Shown here: one piece after another, positions 35,301-44,319 of the stretch
Layout: the number at the start of each line of letters is the position of its first letter
How positions within the stretch are numbered: the first letter of the stretch is position 1
Assembly: GCA_030248135.1 (NCBI GenBank)
Contig: JASANC010002890.1
Location: 107,041-171,040 of the forward strand
From: Theristus sp. LFF4_11
Taxonomy: Eukaryota > Nematoda > Chromadorea > Monhysterida > Xyalidae
Reading direction: 5' to 3'
DNA: 64,000 nucleotides
Position numbers and translations under genes: made by a program
Notes under the pieces: model-generated
Database searches by the model: none
What the model was told of the DNA's origin: nothing
The model's input: only the letters and a program-made list of their open reading frames with translations

Positions 35301-37103
35301 TGGTCTCGAGAAGCAACAGCAGCAGTGCATATTGTTTTGCGGGCTGCGAGACTTGGCTGCGATTCACGATGCTAAAGGGCATTCATGAAGCAGTATTTAG
35401 TGAGCGCAGTTCTAACAGAGCTACGCACCCGCAAATACTGTTTCTTGCCGCTTAACATGATGATCGTGGACGTTTGTTTGTAGCAGCGAGTCTCTGATTG
35501 CAGACAGCACATTGGCAAAGGCATCCGACTGGACCTGATGGGTGAAGGCGACATGTGGCTGCACTGCCTCAGCGAGAAATCCGTCTTTGTACAGAGCTAC
35601 TACCTGGACAGGGAGGCGGGACGAGCGCCCGGTGACGCCGTGCACAAGATCTACCCGACGGCGCACATCAAGGTTGCCCCGAAACTCGTAGTCTGAACAC
35701 GGTGCACTCTGTTGTGCGCTGTTCTCAGAATCTTATCAGAGTTCACACATAATTTATTAGTATATCGAAGTGCAGTATTCAGACAAGAGGACTTTAGACC
35801 TGCGCGGTGTCTTCAGACCATGATTTGATTTGAGTTGATTTGATTTCATTGTTTGAAACAGGTTGTGCAGCTTAGACAGGCACACACCAGTATGATGCAG
35901 CCGATCTGGTCTGATTCTGATATGTTTGTTTGATGTGGACTGCACAGCACTGTGCGTATTGCATTATTTGCGGTTTCTTCTGACATTCTCTTCCCATTGC
36001 TGGGTGTCCTGTTAGCCATGTGTGTCATTTTGTTTGTCACTTTGGCAGGTGTTCGATCTACGTCAGTGCTACCAACAGATGAAGCAGCAGGCGATGTGCG
36101 CGCAGGCAGCACTGACCGCGCAGGCCGCTGCTGTCTCGGGCGTCGTCGTCGCCGACAATCTGCCGTCCGGACAGGGTGTGTCCTAGTGTTTCATTCATTC
36201 ATGCATTTTATTTCGCTAGAATGCAGGATGCTCCGCTAAAAACTGTTAAGACAGCATGTGATACGGAGTTAAAATTGTTGGTTGCATTTTTTTAAAATTT
36301 GTTTCTGTTTTCACGTTTGTCTCGCTTCTGGCACACGCTAGCCGTGCTGCTGTGTGTGCATTGTGACGTTGCAGTGGTGTTCTCGTAAAATGTGGCGCAC
36401 TTTCTGTTAAACACGGTGTACTTGCTGAAACTGATTTCGACTGGGGGTGCACCGTGTGGCAGCAATTGCACCACAAAACACCGTGTCTGTGTCTCACGGG
36501 TAAAGCTGGTGTGTGCATCATCAACCAAATTATATGTTGTTCTCTCTCCATGCATTTCGACCTGTCAAACATCAGATACAGAACAGGGTCTCCGTATCGC
36601 GCATGCTGTTCATGCAGTTTTATCGGAGTTTGACGCAATAATAAAATGGGTCGTAGATGGAAAATAGTGGTGACACCTAATCAGTGATGTGCGTGCCCCT
36701 CTCGACACTTGTTGCAAAAGGTTGCAAAATACTCTTGAGAGTTGTTGTTCAGTGCCGCCACTACGGAAAGGTGTTGCACCAATTTGGCGCATGCCCCTCG
36801 TGAGCGGTGTTTTTCGACCACTTCCAAAACGACAGCTGTTGCACTGTCGCTCAGCCGTCCATCCCTTCGCAATTTTGTTCATTGTTTACTTTTGTTCTCT
36901 CAGCGATCAATCGCGCGGCGGCGATCGGCGTTGACGACCTCCGTCGCCTGTGCGTCATTCGTGTGTCGTTCGTGAAAGGCTGGGGACCGGACTACGAACG
37001 CAAGAGCATCAAGGAGACACCGTGCTGGGTGGAGGTGCAGCTGAACAGAGCGCTGCAGTTGCTCGACAATGTGCTGCACTCGATGCCGGCGTTGACGGGG
37101 TGA
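26311..37103 (+). CDS. SMAD4: Co-Smad SMAD4, 15 exons
   Basis: Smad4 is the shared partner of receptor-activated Smads and carries TGF-beta/BMP signals to nuclear target genes. Exons: 26311-26499, 27154-27325, 27516-27595, 27789-27950, 28433-28625, 32775-32909, 33220-33327, 33710-33784, 34003-34053, 34148-34228, 34477-34551, 34753-34936, 35504-35672, 36049-36175, 36904-37103; all phases agree, giving 666 residues. Exons 3-5 encode the DNA-binding MH1 domain: NTPTSSDAC, the [12 protein letters not shown] hairpin, [14 protein letters not shown] and [10 protein letters not shown] with zinc-binding Cys/His. Exons 12-15 encode MH2: [48 protein letters not shown], the Co-Smad-specific Gln/Ala insert ([14 protein letters not shown]) and [10 protein letters not shown]...[12 protein letters not shown]-terminal SSXS phosphorylation motif is absent, as expected for a Co-Smad. 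The N-terminal 120 residues are low complexity. The linker is cut into six phase 1-1 exons. Intron 5 (4.1 kb) contains composite repeat copy 2. Confidence 0.95.
26960..27132. mobile_element. TA-flanked MITE family T, copy in SMAD4 intron 1
   Basis: A palindromic element starting CAGTCGAACTC after TA and ending gttcgactg. The interior has GATTGGTTG, gatgcatgcgcattctgtgc and mirrored gcatgcatcac / ccaacgaatcagc. Its right end is only 21 bp from the exon 2 acceptor. Sister copies lie at 35001-35162 and 54879-55043. Confidence 0.75.
28655..28865 (+). repeat. SINE-like repeat A, copy 2
   Basis: Begins at ggttccgagactcaatgcgc just inside SMAD4 intron 5 and ends at gcagaacccactgaaat, directly abutting composite copy 2. 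Confidence 0.7.
28920..30191. mobile_element. Nested PIF/Harbinger-like element (1272 bp)
   Basis: Inserted in the left arm of composite copy 2 and flanked by TAA on both sides (28917-28919 and 30192-30194). Removing the element and one TAA restores the arm sequence seen in copies 1 and 3. The termini are AGGCGCGTTTAGCAATTAG and its complement. Each subterminal region has several ~110-bp tandem units containing acgcgaattagaattt. A 3-bp TWA duplication fits PIF/Harbinger. The only long frame spans the GTTT microsatellite, so no transposase is encoded. Confidence 0.8.
29435..29516. repeat. (GTTT)n microsatellite, about 20 units
   Basis: An uninterrupted TTTG run within the nested element; the Cys/Leu/Phe/Val and Lys/Gln/Thr/Asn frames over it are artefacts. 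Confidence 0.95.
30790..30990. repeat. SINE-like repeat B, copy in composite core 2
   Basis: Contains gctgccctccggagatatagcg, accgaaaccaaaatcgggct and gcgaggatattggttccacg. It is repeated (inverted) at 51465-51690 at the same position in composite copy 3, and as a diverged independent copy at about 53930-54110. Confidence 0.6.
31260..32075. repeat. ~150-bp minisatellite array 2 (5-6 units)
   Basis: Same unit as array 1 (ggccgattcgcccgaaatcg, gatcagcgcattgaattac). It is shorter here, showing that unit number varies between copies of the composite. Confidence 0.9.
35001..35162. mobile_element. TA-flanked MITE family T, copy in SMAD4 intron 12
   Basis: A 162-bp palindromic element with TA on both flanks (34999-35000, 35163-35164) and CAGTCGAACT / agttcgaccg termini. 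Both arms carry CCAATCAG-type boxes and ATGCATGC. TA duplication and short inverted ends fit a Tc1/mariner-derived MITE. Confidence 0.8.
35376..35452. mobile_element. TAA-flanked mini-MITE (77 bp), SMAD4 intron 12
   Basis: Flanked by TAA (35373-35375, 35453-35455). It starts AGGGCATTCATGAAGCAG, ends gcaaatactg...gccgct, and forms a hairpin. It is 51 bp upstream of SMAD4 exon 13. Confidence 0.65.
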
Positions 37104-37500
37104 AGCAACGCATGCTGTTGGACACGTTCAAGCAATGGCAATACAAATGGACTGATCGTGATGCATTAGCATTGTCGAATGTCGAACACACACTGCCCAT
37201 TAGAAGGCCCATGTTCGAGCGACTTTGTCTCCACTCCGCGACAATATCGCGCTGATGGCTAACAAACGAATGCACAGAGGAGTCGCTGTGATTTAACACC
37301 GTCACAGCACTCGTGCGCTCGTTTTCTAGCCACCAGGAGGTTTGCCGCTGCGACAAATCGCTGAACATGGAACTAAATGGGTCTTGATGATCAGGTCTGC
37401 CTGTCAAGGTTCATGATTTCATCACCAGCAGCTCTGTTGCTTTGATTCTTTAGGCGCAGGTGGTTCGGCATTTGACCAGGGGTTTTCAACCTGCATATGG

Positions 37501-37535
37501 CCTGCGTGGTGCAGGTAAAAACTTCACCACGCAGG
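37501..37535. repeat. Perfect 11-bp hairpin in the SMAD4 3' region
   Basis: CCTGCGTGGTG and its complement CACCACGCAGG are separated by 13 bases. Further cctgca/tgcagg motifs surround it, so a larger stem is possible. In a SMAD4 3' UTR this would be a stable RNA stem-loop. Confidence 0.6.
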
Positions 37536-37627
37536 TAGGAATTTGGAACTACCTGCACCGATGCAGGTTATGCTTTTCACTAAAAACCAGCATTTGCTGT
37601 GCTTTGTTATGAGTAGTGCAGTAACAG

Positions 37628-37710
37628 CTGATTGGCTGCGTTCGAATTGTGCTGCTTCATTGGTTGAATGATCTGTCTGCTGGTGTGCTGTTGTGAACGC
37701 AGCCAATCAG
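37628..37710. repeat. 16-bp perfect inverted repeat with CCAAT box
   Basis: CTGATTGGCTGCGTTC (37628-37643) and its exact complement (37695-37710) bound an 83-bp palindromic segment. It is likely another small MITE related in motif content to family T. Confidence 0.6.
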
Positions 37711-38958
37711 ATTTGTGTCCGTTGTTCGTAATTTTCGTTCTACTGGATGTATGGTTGGTTTGTCAGGTCTCTAGTCGTGTGTTGGTTTTCGAGCGATGCT
37801 TACTGTTTATGCCATTGACTTCATCGGTTTGTTGATTGCTACTCTACTGTTTGGCAATCAAATCAACAGAACTAGTGGATTTCAAAACGTTACATACTGT
37901 TAATTGTTAACATTATCAATCTGTGAATTACTTCTTCGACCTTATGGAATTCAAATTTGCAGAGGGTTGGGCTGAAATCGCGTTCATGGGGTATGTGTCT
38001 GCAAAAATAACTGCACTATTCAGTCTCGTTTTATTCATTATTGTGTTCAGCTGTTGAGCTTCATAATCAACATACTGCAGAGTAGACTCGTGTGAACTTG
38101 CTTGTATGACAAAGTTGAGGTCTCCGGTTTGCTGGTTGCTCGTGGTTGTGTCTGGTGAAAGTTTTTGTCGATGGCGGTGACAAGGAATGCTTTGAATAAA
38201 TAATGACTTATAGATATAACAGAATTATTTCACGTTTGTTTATCCTTTAAACAGAATGTTTAAAATGTTTAAACAGAATGTTTATCCTGGTGTTTAGGCG
38301 TTTTTGGACGTCACTGTTGGTCGGGATCATTCTAATGTTGTCTTATTATTGTTTTCGGTTTTTTTTCTATAATTCTGCCAAATTGTGTTGGTGTTTCTTT
38401 TGTTATTTCTTTTGTTTCCGTTGAATCGTGCTTCAGGTTGCTTTATATTTTTGTAGTTGACCGCATTTGAGCAATGATCTTTGTTTTGCAGGTTTTGTCA
38501 ACATCAACTAAAAACTGTCAAAAATATGATAACTTTTGGTTTTTTTCTTTGCTTTTATAGCCCGCATTACATGTGTCGTCTGGTTTTTGTTTCTATCTGT
38601 TTACCGCATTTATAATATTAGTCCGCTGCTGTTGATCTTCTTGTTATCCCACAATCCAACTCGAGAAAAAAACGCACATTGGTCTGCCTTATTAACTCTA
38701 TGTTTTCTGCTCTTAACATTATGAAATTTGTATGTTTTTGAAATTTTTGTATAGTTTTTCTTGAAAAATTCCCACTTCAACCGTCGTTGTGAATCGTGAT
38801 TCGTTTGTTTTACTTTGCGACAAAAACAATTTTGCAAAAAAATGTTTGTATCGTAATGTGCGTCGTCGATTGTTCCAGTCTGTTGTACATATGTTTGTGT
38901 GTTCAGTAACAAATTGCTTGCTTCATGGTAAAAAAAAAAAACTGATCGGGAAAACGTA

Positions 38959-40609
38959 TCACAAGAACTGTGTGAAAAGTCGAGTTACCGCAATCAGACA
39001 AATCGATACAATCGTGGCATCGCATAAATGCTCCGTGCGTGCGCCCGATATTGCACTGTTGCAAAAGTCGCTCGCACAACAGCACACCTGAAGTTGCAGA
39101 GCCGAAACATGGGCTAATGTATGATCTTTTATTTTGGTCCCGCAACTCAATGCGCAATCAGGTAAACAGTTTCATGGATGACGCGGGAATTCAAAATTGG
39201 TAAAGTGATCCGAGTGCCCAACATAGGACCGAGACTCTTAGGCGACTTTGAATTACCACGTAAACATTGAAACTAGTTTTCTTTCCACGTCTGCACACGC
39301 ATTCAGTCGCAAAACTTGAAAAATTGATATTACCAGTGCAGGCCAAAGAGTGGCGGCCGCCTAATTGCGCGGTCCGTCGAATTGTTCCCAGCACCAACAA
39401 TAAAACGGTTATCTCATTTTGGTTTCGAAACTCAGTGCGCGCATAGATAGGCAAACAGTTTGATGCATGACGCGGGAATTCAAAATTCGTAAAGTGATCC
39501 GAGTCCCCAAAACACGGATTGGGCGGCTTAGGCGATTTTGAATTGCCACATAACGCTTGAAACCAGTTGCCTTTCGACGTCTGCAAGCGCATTTCTGTCG
39601 CAGAACCCAAAAGAATTGATAATACCAAGAGTGATTGTTTGTATTACCAAATACCGCGGATTCAAAAAACAAACCCCAACCTCCACGTCGCCGTGCACCG
39701 TCGCAAACGCGGTTTCGTTTTTCACGTCGGCCAAGCGGACACAGGCGTCAGCGCGCACGCTCGCACAGACGCGTTGGTCGTCGACGTCGTTCGCGCAGCC
39801 GAGACGCACGCCAACGATCGGCATCGCACGCGCACCATCTGCACTCGCGCATCAACAAAACAGGTTACGGAATGGATGTTTACTGGTGAACGAATAAATC
39901 TGTGATGGTCTAACAATATCCAAGGATTCACATTTTCAAACACGGTTTACATTTTCGTTCCACCCATCCAGCAACAATTGCGGTGTGGTCGCATCAGCGA
40001 GACCATGCCAGCTCATCACGTCACCAACCGACCAATCAGCGACCACAAAAGTGAACGCTTGTTTGACAGAAGAGCTGACTGCTGCCGTTGGTCCACAACA
40101 AACAATCAGCCTTGTATCGGCATCTTTTCTAACCGTACGGCGTGACGGTCGCGTTTTTCAGGGTGCTTTTGTGGCAGTACGCATGCGCCATGCACGTGCC
40201 ATAGTCGGTGCTCATCTGCGTCCAGCCATTGTGCTCAGGCCGAATCACCTGTCAAGGGAGAGCAAAATTGTGCATTGCCGAGACAACACCCGTGCAACGT
40301 TGTGCCGCACGTCTAACTGCGGGCTTTGCGGCAACAGCACTATGGTACACCACACTATCATGCGGATGGGTGTACATCCCACTGGCGAGACCAATGCCAA
40401 ATCGCTGCGCACAAGAACGCATGGCATCTTGTGAATTCAAAAACTCGGATCGCGCCGAAATTCAGTAACAGTGAAATGGCGAGTTGCACATGCTTTGTCG
40501 ACCATACCTTGGTGTCTTCGCGGTTGTGGCAGCGAACGACGCACTCACTTTGATCAACGAATTCCAATATGGTCGTCAGTAAAATAATACGAATGCTGTG
40601 TTGCGTCAT
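38959..40609 (-). CDS. Small secreted Ly6/ET-module-like GPI protein, 4 exons
   Basis: Predicted exons 40609-40508, 40248-40134, 39838-39675 and 39087-38959 join in phase to about 169 residues. The start codon opens a hydrophobic signal peptide (RIILLTTILEF) cut near SEC. About a dozen cysteines follow, in the order CVVRC, GTCMAHAYC, GCANDV, VCAS, ACVRL and finally CCCASDFCN. The last block matches the CC..D.CN end of Ly6/uPAR and nematode ET-module domains. A hydrophobic C-terminal tail (ATIVSICLIAVTRLF) would serve as a GPI-attachment signal, so the mature protein is probably on the outer face of the plasma membrane. Ligand and role are unknown; C. elegans relatives include ODR-2-type neuronal proteins. 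The DNA at 40252-40427 also has open frames but I treated it as intron, because skipping it keeps phase and cysteine spacing. Confidence 0.6.
39127..39330 (+). repeat. SINE-like repeat A, copy 3
   Basis: ttggtcccgcaactcaatgcgc through the AT-rich end, in the last intron of the Ly6-like gene and antisense to it. Confidence 0.7.
39412..39625 (+). repeat. SINE-like repeat A, copy 4
   Basis: A second copy in the same intron and the same orientation, about 80 bp from copy 3. It starts ttggtttcgaaactcagtgcgc. Confidence 0.7.
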
Positions 40610-41610
40610 ATCAAAAAACACGATTAAAAGAATCCTCTTATTAACATTTGATTTGTTTCAATGTTTGTTTGCTATTATACAGAGTAACAATGTCTATTTC
40701 CACCGCGAAGTGTTTCAAATTTACAACAAAGTAAACAGACAAACACCGACTAGTCGGCTATTCAGTTGAGTGCTGGCACCGCAAACCTGGCATATTCAAT
40801 CATAATTCCTACCGGTGTGTTATTTTCATATTCAAGAGGGGCACTTATGTCTGACGTAATCTTGATTTCTTTCCGTTGGTGTTGTGCTTTTACATACTGT
40901 TTTTTGTTGGCATTTATTGTTTGTTTGCTAACTGCGAAATTCTTTCTGAGGTTTCAGGTTCAGATGAAATGTTTTTCAGCGTGAAAATCGCTGACAGCCA
41001 AGAAATGAAATTTTGTGCAGTGGGACGATTGTATCAATCCACGGTTTCAACAGGACCAGACATCCTGAACGACAACTTCAGAAAGATCATTTTGCAACAA
41101 CGTCATTCCCCATATTTACTCATTTTGCTTCACATTCCGCAGAAAATGTTGTGCAATCTGGTTGCAACCAAATATGATAGACACCGTGTTCCGTGGGAAA
41201 CAGCGGGGCACATCTTTGGCAGGTGGCTAAAGGCCTGTTCATACCCGACGAATGCAGACGTACGTCGACGTACGTCAGGTATGAACGGAATAGTATGCAA
41301 TAACACGAGACCTGACGTGCCGTGCCGTATGCGCATACGTCAGGTTCAGGTATAAACGGGCCTTAAAGAAATTGTATTATTCATCAGATGACGACCCGAC
41401 AATTGAACTGAATGAGCCCAGAAACCCGACAAATTCTAAACTTGTGAATTTATAGAGGTTTGGCGGCAGAACGTCTTGTCAAGTTAATCAAAATCAATGC
41501 AACTGTGCGTGTTAAAAACGGCCAAAAATGCTTGTAATGAACATCTCACAAATTCCAACCGAAGATATCAGCCAACAACAAAAAAACAAACAACAACAAA
41601 AAACAACGCA
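40610..41610. other. Spacer between the Ly6-like gene and RPS19BP1
   Basis: Holds the Ly6-like promoter region and the RPS19BP1 3' end. Besides the MITE at 41231-41363, I see no coding exon or other repeat. Confidence 0.4.
41231..41363. mobile_element. TAA-flanked Harbinger-type MITE (133 bp)
   Basis: Begins AGGCCTGTTCATACC and ends ggtataaacgggcct, with TAA on both sides (41228-41230, 41364-41366). The interior has the palindrome GTACGTCGACGTAC. A diverged relative without clear ends lies at about 45262-45385 (cacgtctccatgaac repeats). Confidence 0.8.
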
Positions 41611-42292
41611 TCATTTCATCTTCCTTCTCTTCGCCAGCATCTCGGCGCGCATCGCCCGTTTCCATCGTTCGAAGTCGTCCTCCGTGAACACCGACTCGTT
41701 CACGAAACGCCCATCCAGTTTTCGGTTTCGTGTCCGTGCGGATGCACGACGCGACTGTTGCTCGCGCTCAATGGTGCTGGTCACCTAAGGCGCAAAAGAT
41801 TTCTGAGAAACAACACCGCAAAACGCACTAAACAATGTTTTTCATTGCTGCTGCATGGAAACAAACTGCACACCAGACTTGTACGTTTCTGAATTGCTAG
41901 TTCAGAACAGGATCGGATCGGTGGCGTGAAAGAAAAGAAATCAGACAGAACTTTGTATTTTTTTGTCAAAAAATGAAAGCCTCCATCACACTTACTTTTT
42001 CCATCGTCTCTGCGTGCATTGTTTGTTTTTTCGCGATGCGATTGTATCGCAAATTTAGTTTCAGGAAATCGGTGTTTGGGCGTTCTCTCGCTTCTTCGAT
42101 TGCAGATTTGACTTTTTGCTTCTTTGACGGTGGAAGAAAAATGCTGCGGTGGTGATCTCTTGTACGTTTCTTTTGCCCCGTTGAGCCTTTTTGGTTTGGA
42201 ACAGTTTTACTTTTAGAATCGAAACCGGTCGACATCTGTGGGTCCTCATGCATTGAAAATGCAATCGTTCGTTTTAACAATTCACTCGACAT
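41611..42292 (-). CDS. RPS19BP1: RPS19BP1/AROS homologue, 2 exons
   Basis: RPS19BP1 (active regulator of SIRT1) binds ribosomal protein S19 and is a nucleolar factor of small-subunit assembly; in vertebrates it also activates SIRT1. Exons 42292-41996 and 41784-41611 join in phase 0 through a strong GTAAGT donor to give 156 residues (human 136). The start MSSELLKRT aligns with human MSAALLRRG. The middle is lysine/arginine-rich. The diagnostic blocks are KSAIEEARERPNTDFLKLNL (human KSALDEYRKR..DHLRVNL) and, near the end, VFTEDDFERW (human VFTEEDFQKF). An open frame continues upstream of the ATG to a 3' splice-like TTTCAG near 42356, so a 5' UTR exon boundary may lie there. The gene is divergent from the INO80E-like gene, with a giant palindrome between them. 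Confidence 0.82.
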
Positions 42293-42384
42293 CCTTTGCT
42301 GGCCACTTTGCTGCGCTACTTTTGGTATTGTAATATAAACTCCTTTTTTGAACTGAAACAAACAGCAAAAAAAGTGAAAAATGT

Positions 42385-42480
42385 TCAAAATTCCGGAGGA
42401 AAATCTGATTGTCAACAAAAATAGGTGCACTGATTTGAACGCCGCGCGAGTCCGAATTTTACACTTTCAAAACTGAATAA
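42385..42480. repeat. Repeat E, second copy of the 14920-15030 segment
   Basis: ccggaggaaaatctgattg, caaaaataggtgcac and the following GC-rich stretch match 14920-15030 with scattered changes. This is an unclassified dispersed repeat. Confidence 0.55.
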
Positions 42481-42813
42481 CGCCATTTCCAGCCACTAAA
42501 ATTGGCAAAACATGCAAAAAATAAAAAAATTACCTTTCAAAAATCAATTTGGACGTCGTGTTTCTCGTTCCAAATGAAAATAATTTTTCCGTGAAGTTTC
42601 GAAAGTCACGGAATGGGAATGAGAGGGCCTAGGTAGGTAGACCCAACTTTGATTTTCAAATGACGATTTTTGTTTTTGTTTTTTTTCAACAACCCACAGA
42701 GAGAAAACGTATTGGGCTACTATTGGCTGAGTGACGTTGTTGGAAGTGTGACTTTTCTTGCAATTTCGTATTTACCATTTTCTAACTTCATTTCTTGTCA
42801 TTCGCTTCGCTTA

Positions 42814-44250
42814 GGCCTTTAACAAAACCACGGAGGCAACACGGAACACGGAGGCTGCACGCTTAACAAAACCACGGAGGTAACACGGAGGCTGCGTGCA
42901 GCTAAAGTGACCCATATTTTATATGCACACAACACGCTGCGCACCTTTAACAAAACCACGGAACACGGAGGCACGCGGATTTGGGGAGATTTGGGGACAG
43001 GACAAATCCGTCCCCCTCCAAAAAAATTATGTTTTTGTTAAATAAATAAATAAATAAATAAAAGCGCAATAAAGCAAAGCAAAGCTAAATGTCAAAACTA
43101 GACTTCTAGGATTACGGTAGCTCTCCAACGGGTCTCGACACGATTTTTTAAAAACGTCCCTGATTGCCAGCAAAAGCTACTCTATTGCTGGACACCGTTC
43201 ATATGATTGCAACAAACAGTCTTTTGTTTGAAGTTCGGGCACACGGGTTACGGTAGCGGTAGTTTTGGGTCTTGACACGAAGTTGCTGAAAACTACTTTG
43301 TTTCTTGCGAATAACAGTTGAAACCATTTAGAAACATGTCGCATTATCACAGAACGTCAAAAATCGAATTTTAGGGAGTACGGTAACTCTGCTGTGGGTC
43401 TCGACACGATTTTTTTAAAAACGTTCTTTTATTGCCAAGAACTGTTAGGGTACTAGAATGGTGGATACCGTTCACATGATTGCATGAAACAGTCATATGT
43501 CTGAAGTAAGGTCCCACGGGTTACGGTAGCTGTAGTTCGGTCTTGACACGAAGTTGCTGAAAACTACTGTGAATAACAGTTGTTTCTTGCAATCATGTGA
43601 ACGGTGTTCATCAATTTAGTATTTTCCTGGCAATAAAAGGCAGTTTAAAAAAATCGCGTCGAGACCCACACAGCAGAGTTACCGTATTCTTTGAACTCAA
43701 GTTTTGACATTTTGTGAAAACGCTGCGTGTTTCTAATTGGTTTCAACTGTTATTCGCAAGAAACGAAGTAGTTTTTAGCATCATCGTGTCAAGACCCAAA
43801 ACTACCGCTACCGTAACCCGTGTGCCAGAACTTCAAACAAAAGACTGTTTGTTGCAATCATATGAACGGTGTCCACCAATAGAGTAGCTTTTGCTGGCAA
43901 TCAGGGACGTTTTTAAAAAATCGTGTCGAGACACGTTGGAGAGCTACCGTAATCCTTGAAGTCTAGTTTTGACATTTAGCTTTGCTTTGCTTTATTGCGC
44001 TTTTATTTATTTATTTGTTTATTTAACAAAAACATAATTTTTTTGGAGGGGGACGGATTTGTCCTGTCCCCAAATCTCCCCAAATCCGCGTGCCTCCGTG
44101 TTCCGTGGTTTTGTTAAAGGTGCGCAGCGTGTTGTGTGCATATAAAATATGGGTCACTTTAGCTGCACGCAGCCTCCGTGTTGCCTCCGTGGTTTTGTTA
44201 AGCGTGCAGCCTCCGTGTTCCGTGTTGCCTCCGTGGTTTTGTTAAAGGCC
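42814..44250. mobile_element. 1.44 kb near-perfect palindromic foldback element
   Basis: Almost the whole element is two ~700-bp inverted arms. The left arm starts GGCCTTTAACAAAACCACGG and the right arm ends with its complement. Perfect 9-bp direct repeats CTTCGCTTA flank it (42805-42813, 44251-44259). The outer part of each arm repeats CACGGAGGCAACACGGA-like units and the inner part has (AAAT)n and acggtagc/gctaccg motifs. Long arms with an 8-10-bp duplication fit Mutator-like or Foldback transposons. No transposase is encoded. Arm identity suggests recent insertion or gene conversion between arms. It ends 69 bp upstream of the INO80E-like start codon. Confidence 0.88.
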
Positions 44251-44319
44251 CTTCGCTTACAGTTGCATTGAGATTTGCTATTTGCAATATTGCTTGCAAG
44301 GTCATCTCAGCAAATAACA

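Larger units (their letters stand above)
37104..38958. other. Convergent 3' spacer between SMAD4 and the Ly6-like gene
   Basis: Should contain both 3' UTRs. Hairpins at 37501-37535 and 37628-37710 are listed separately. From 37740 to 38700 the DNA is T-rich with no recognisable exon. An AATAAA at 38195-38200 is a possible but distant SMAD4 poly(A) signal. Confidence 0.4.

Noticed and set aside
40252..40427. Possible extra exon of the Ly6-like gene with three open frames
   Set aside because: Including it breaks phase with the next exon or adds a stop; skipping it keeps cysteine spacing and phase.
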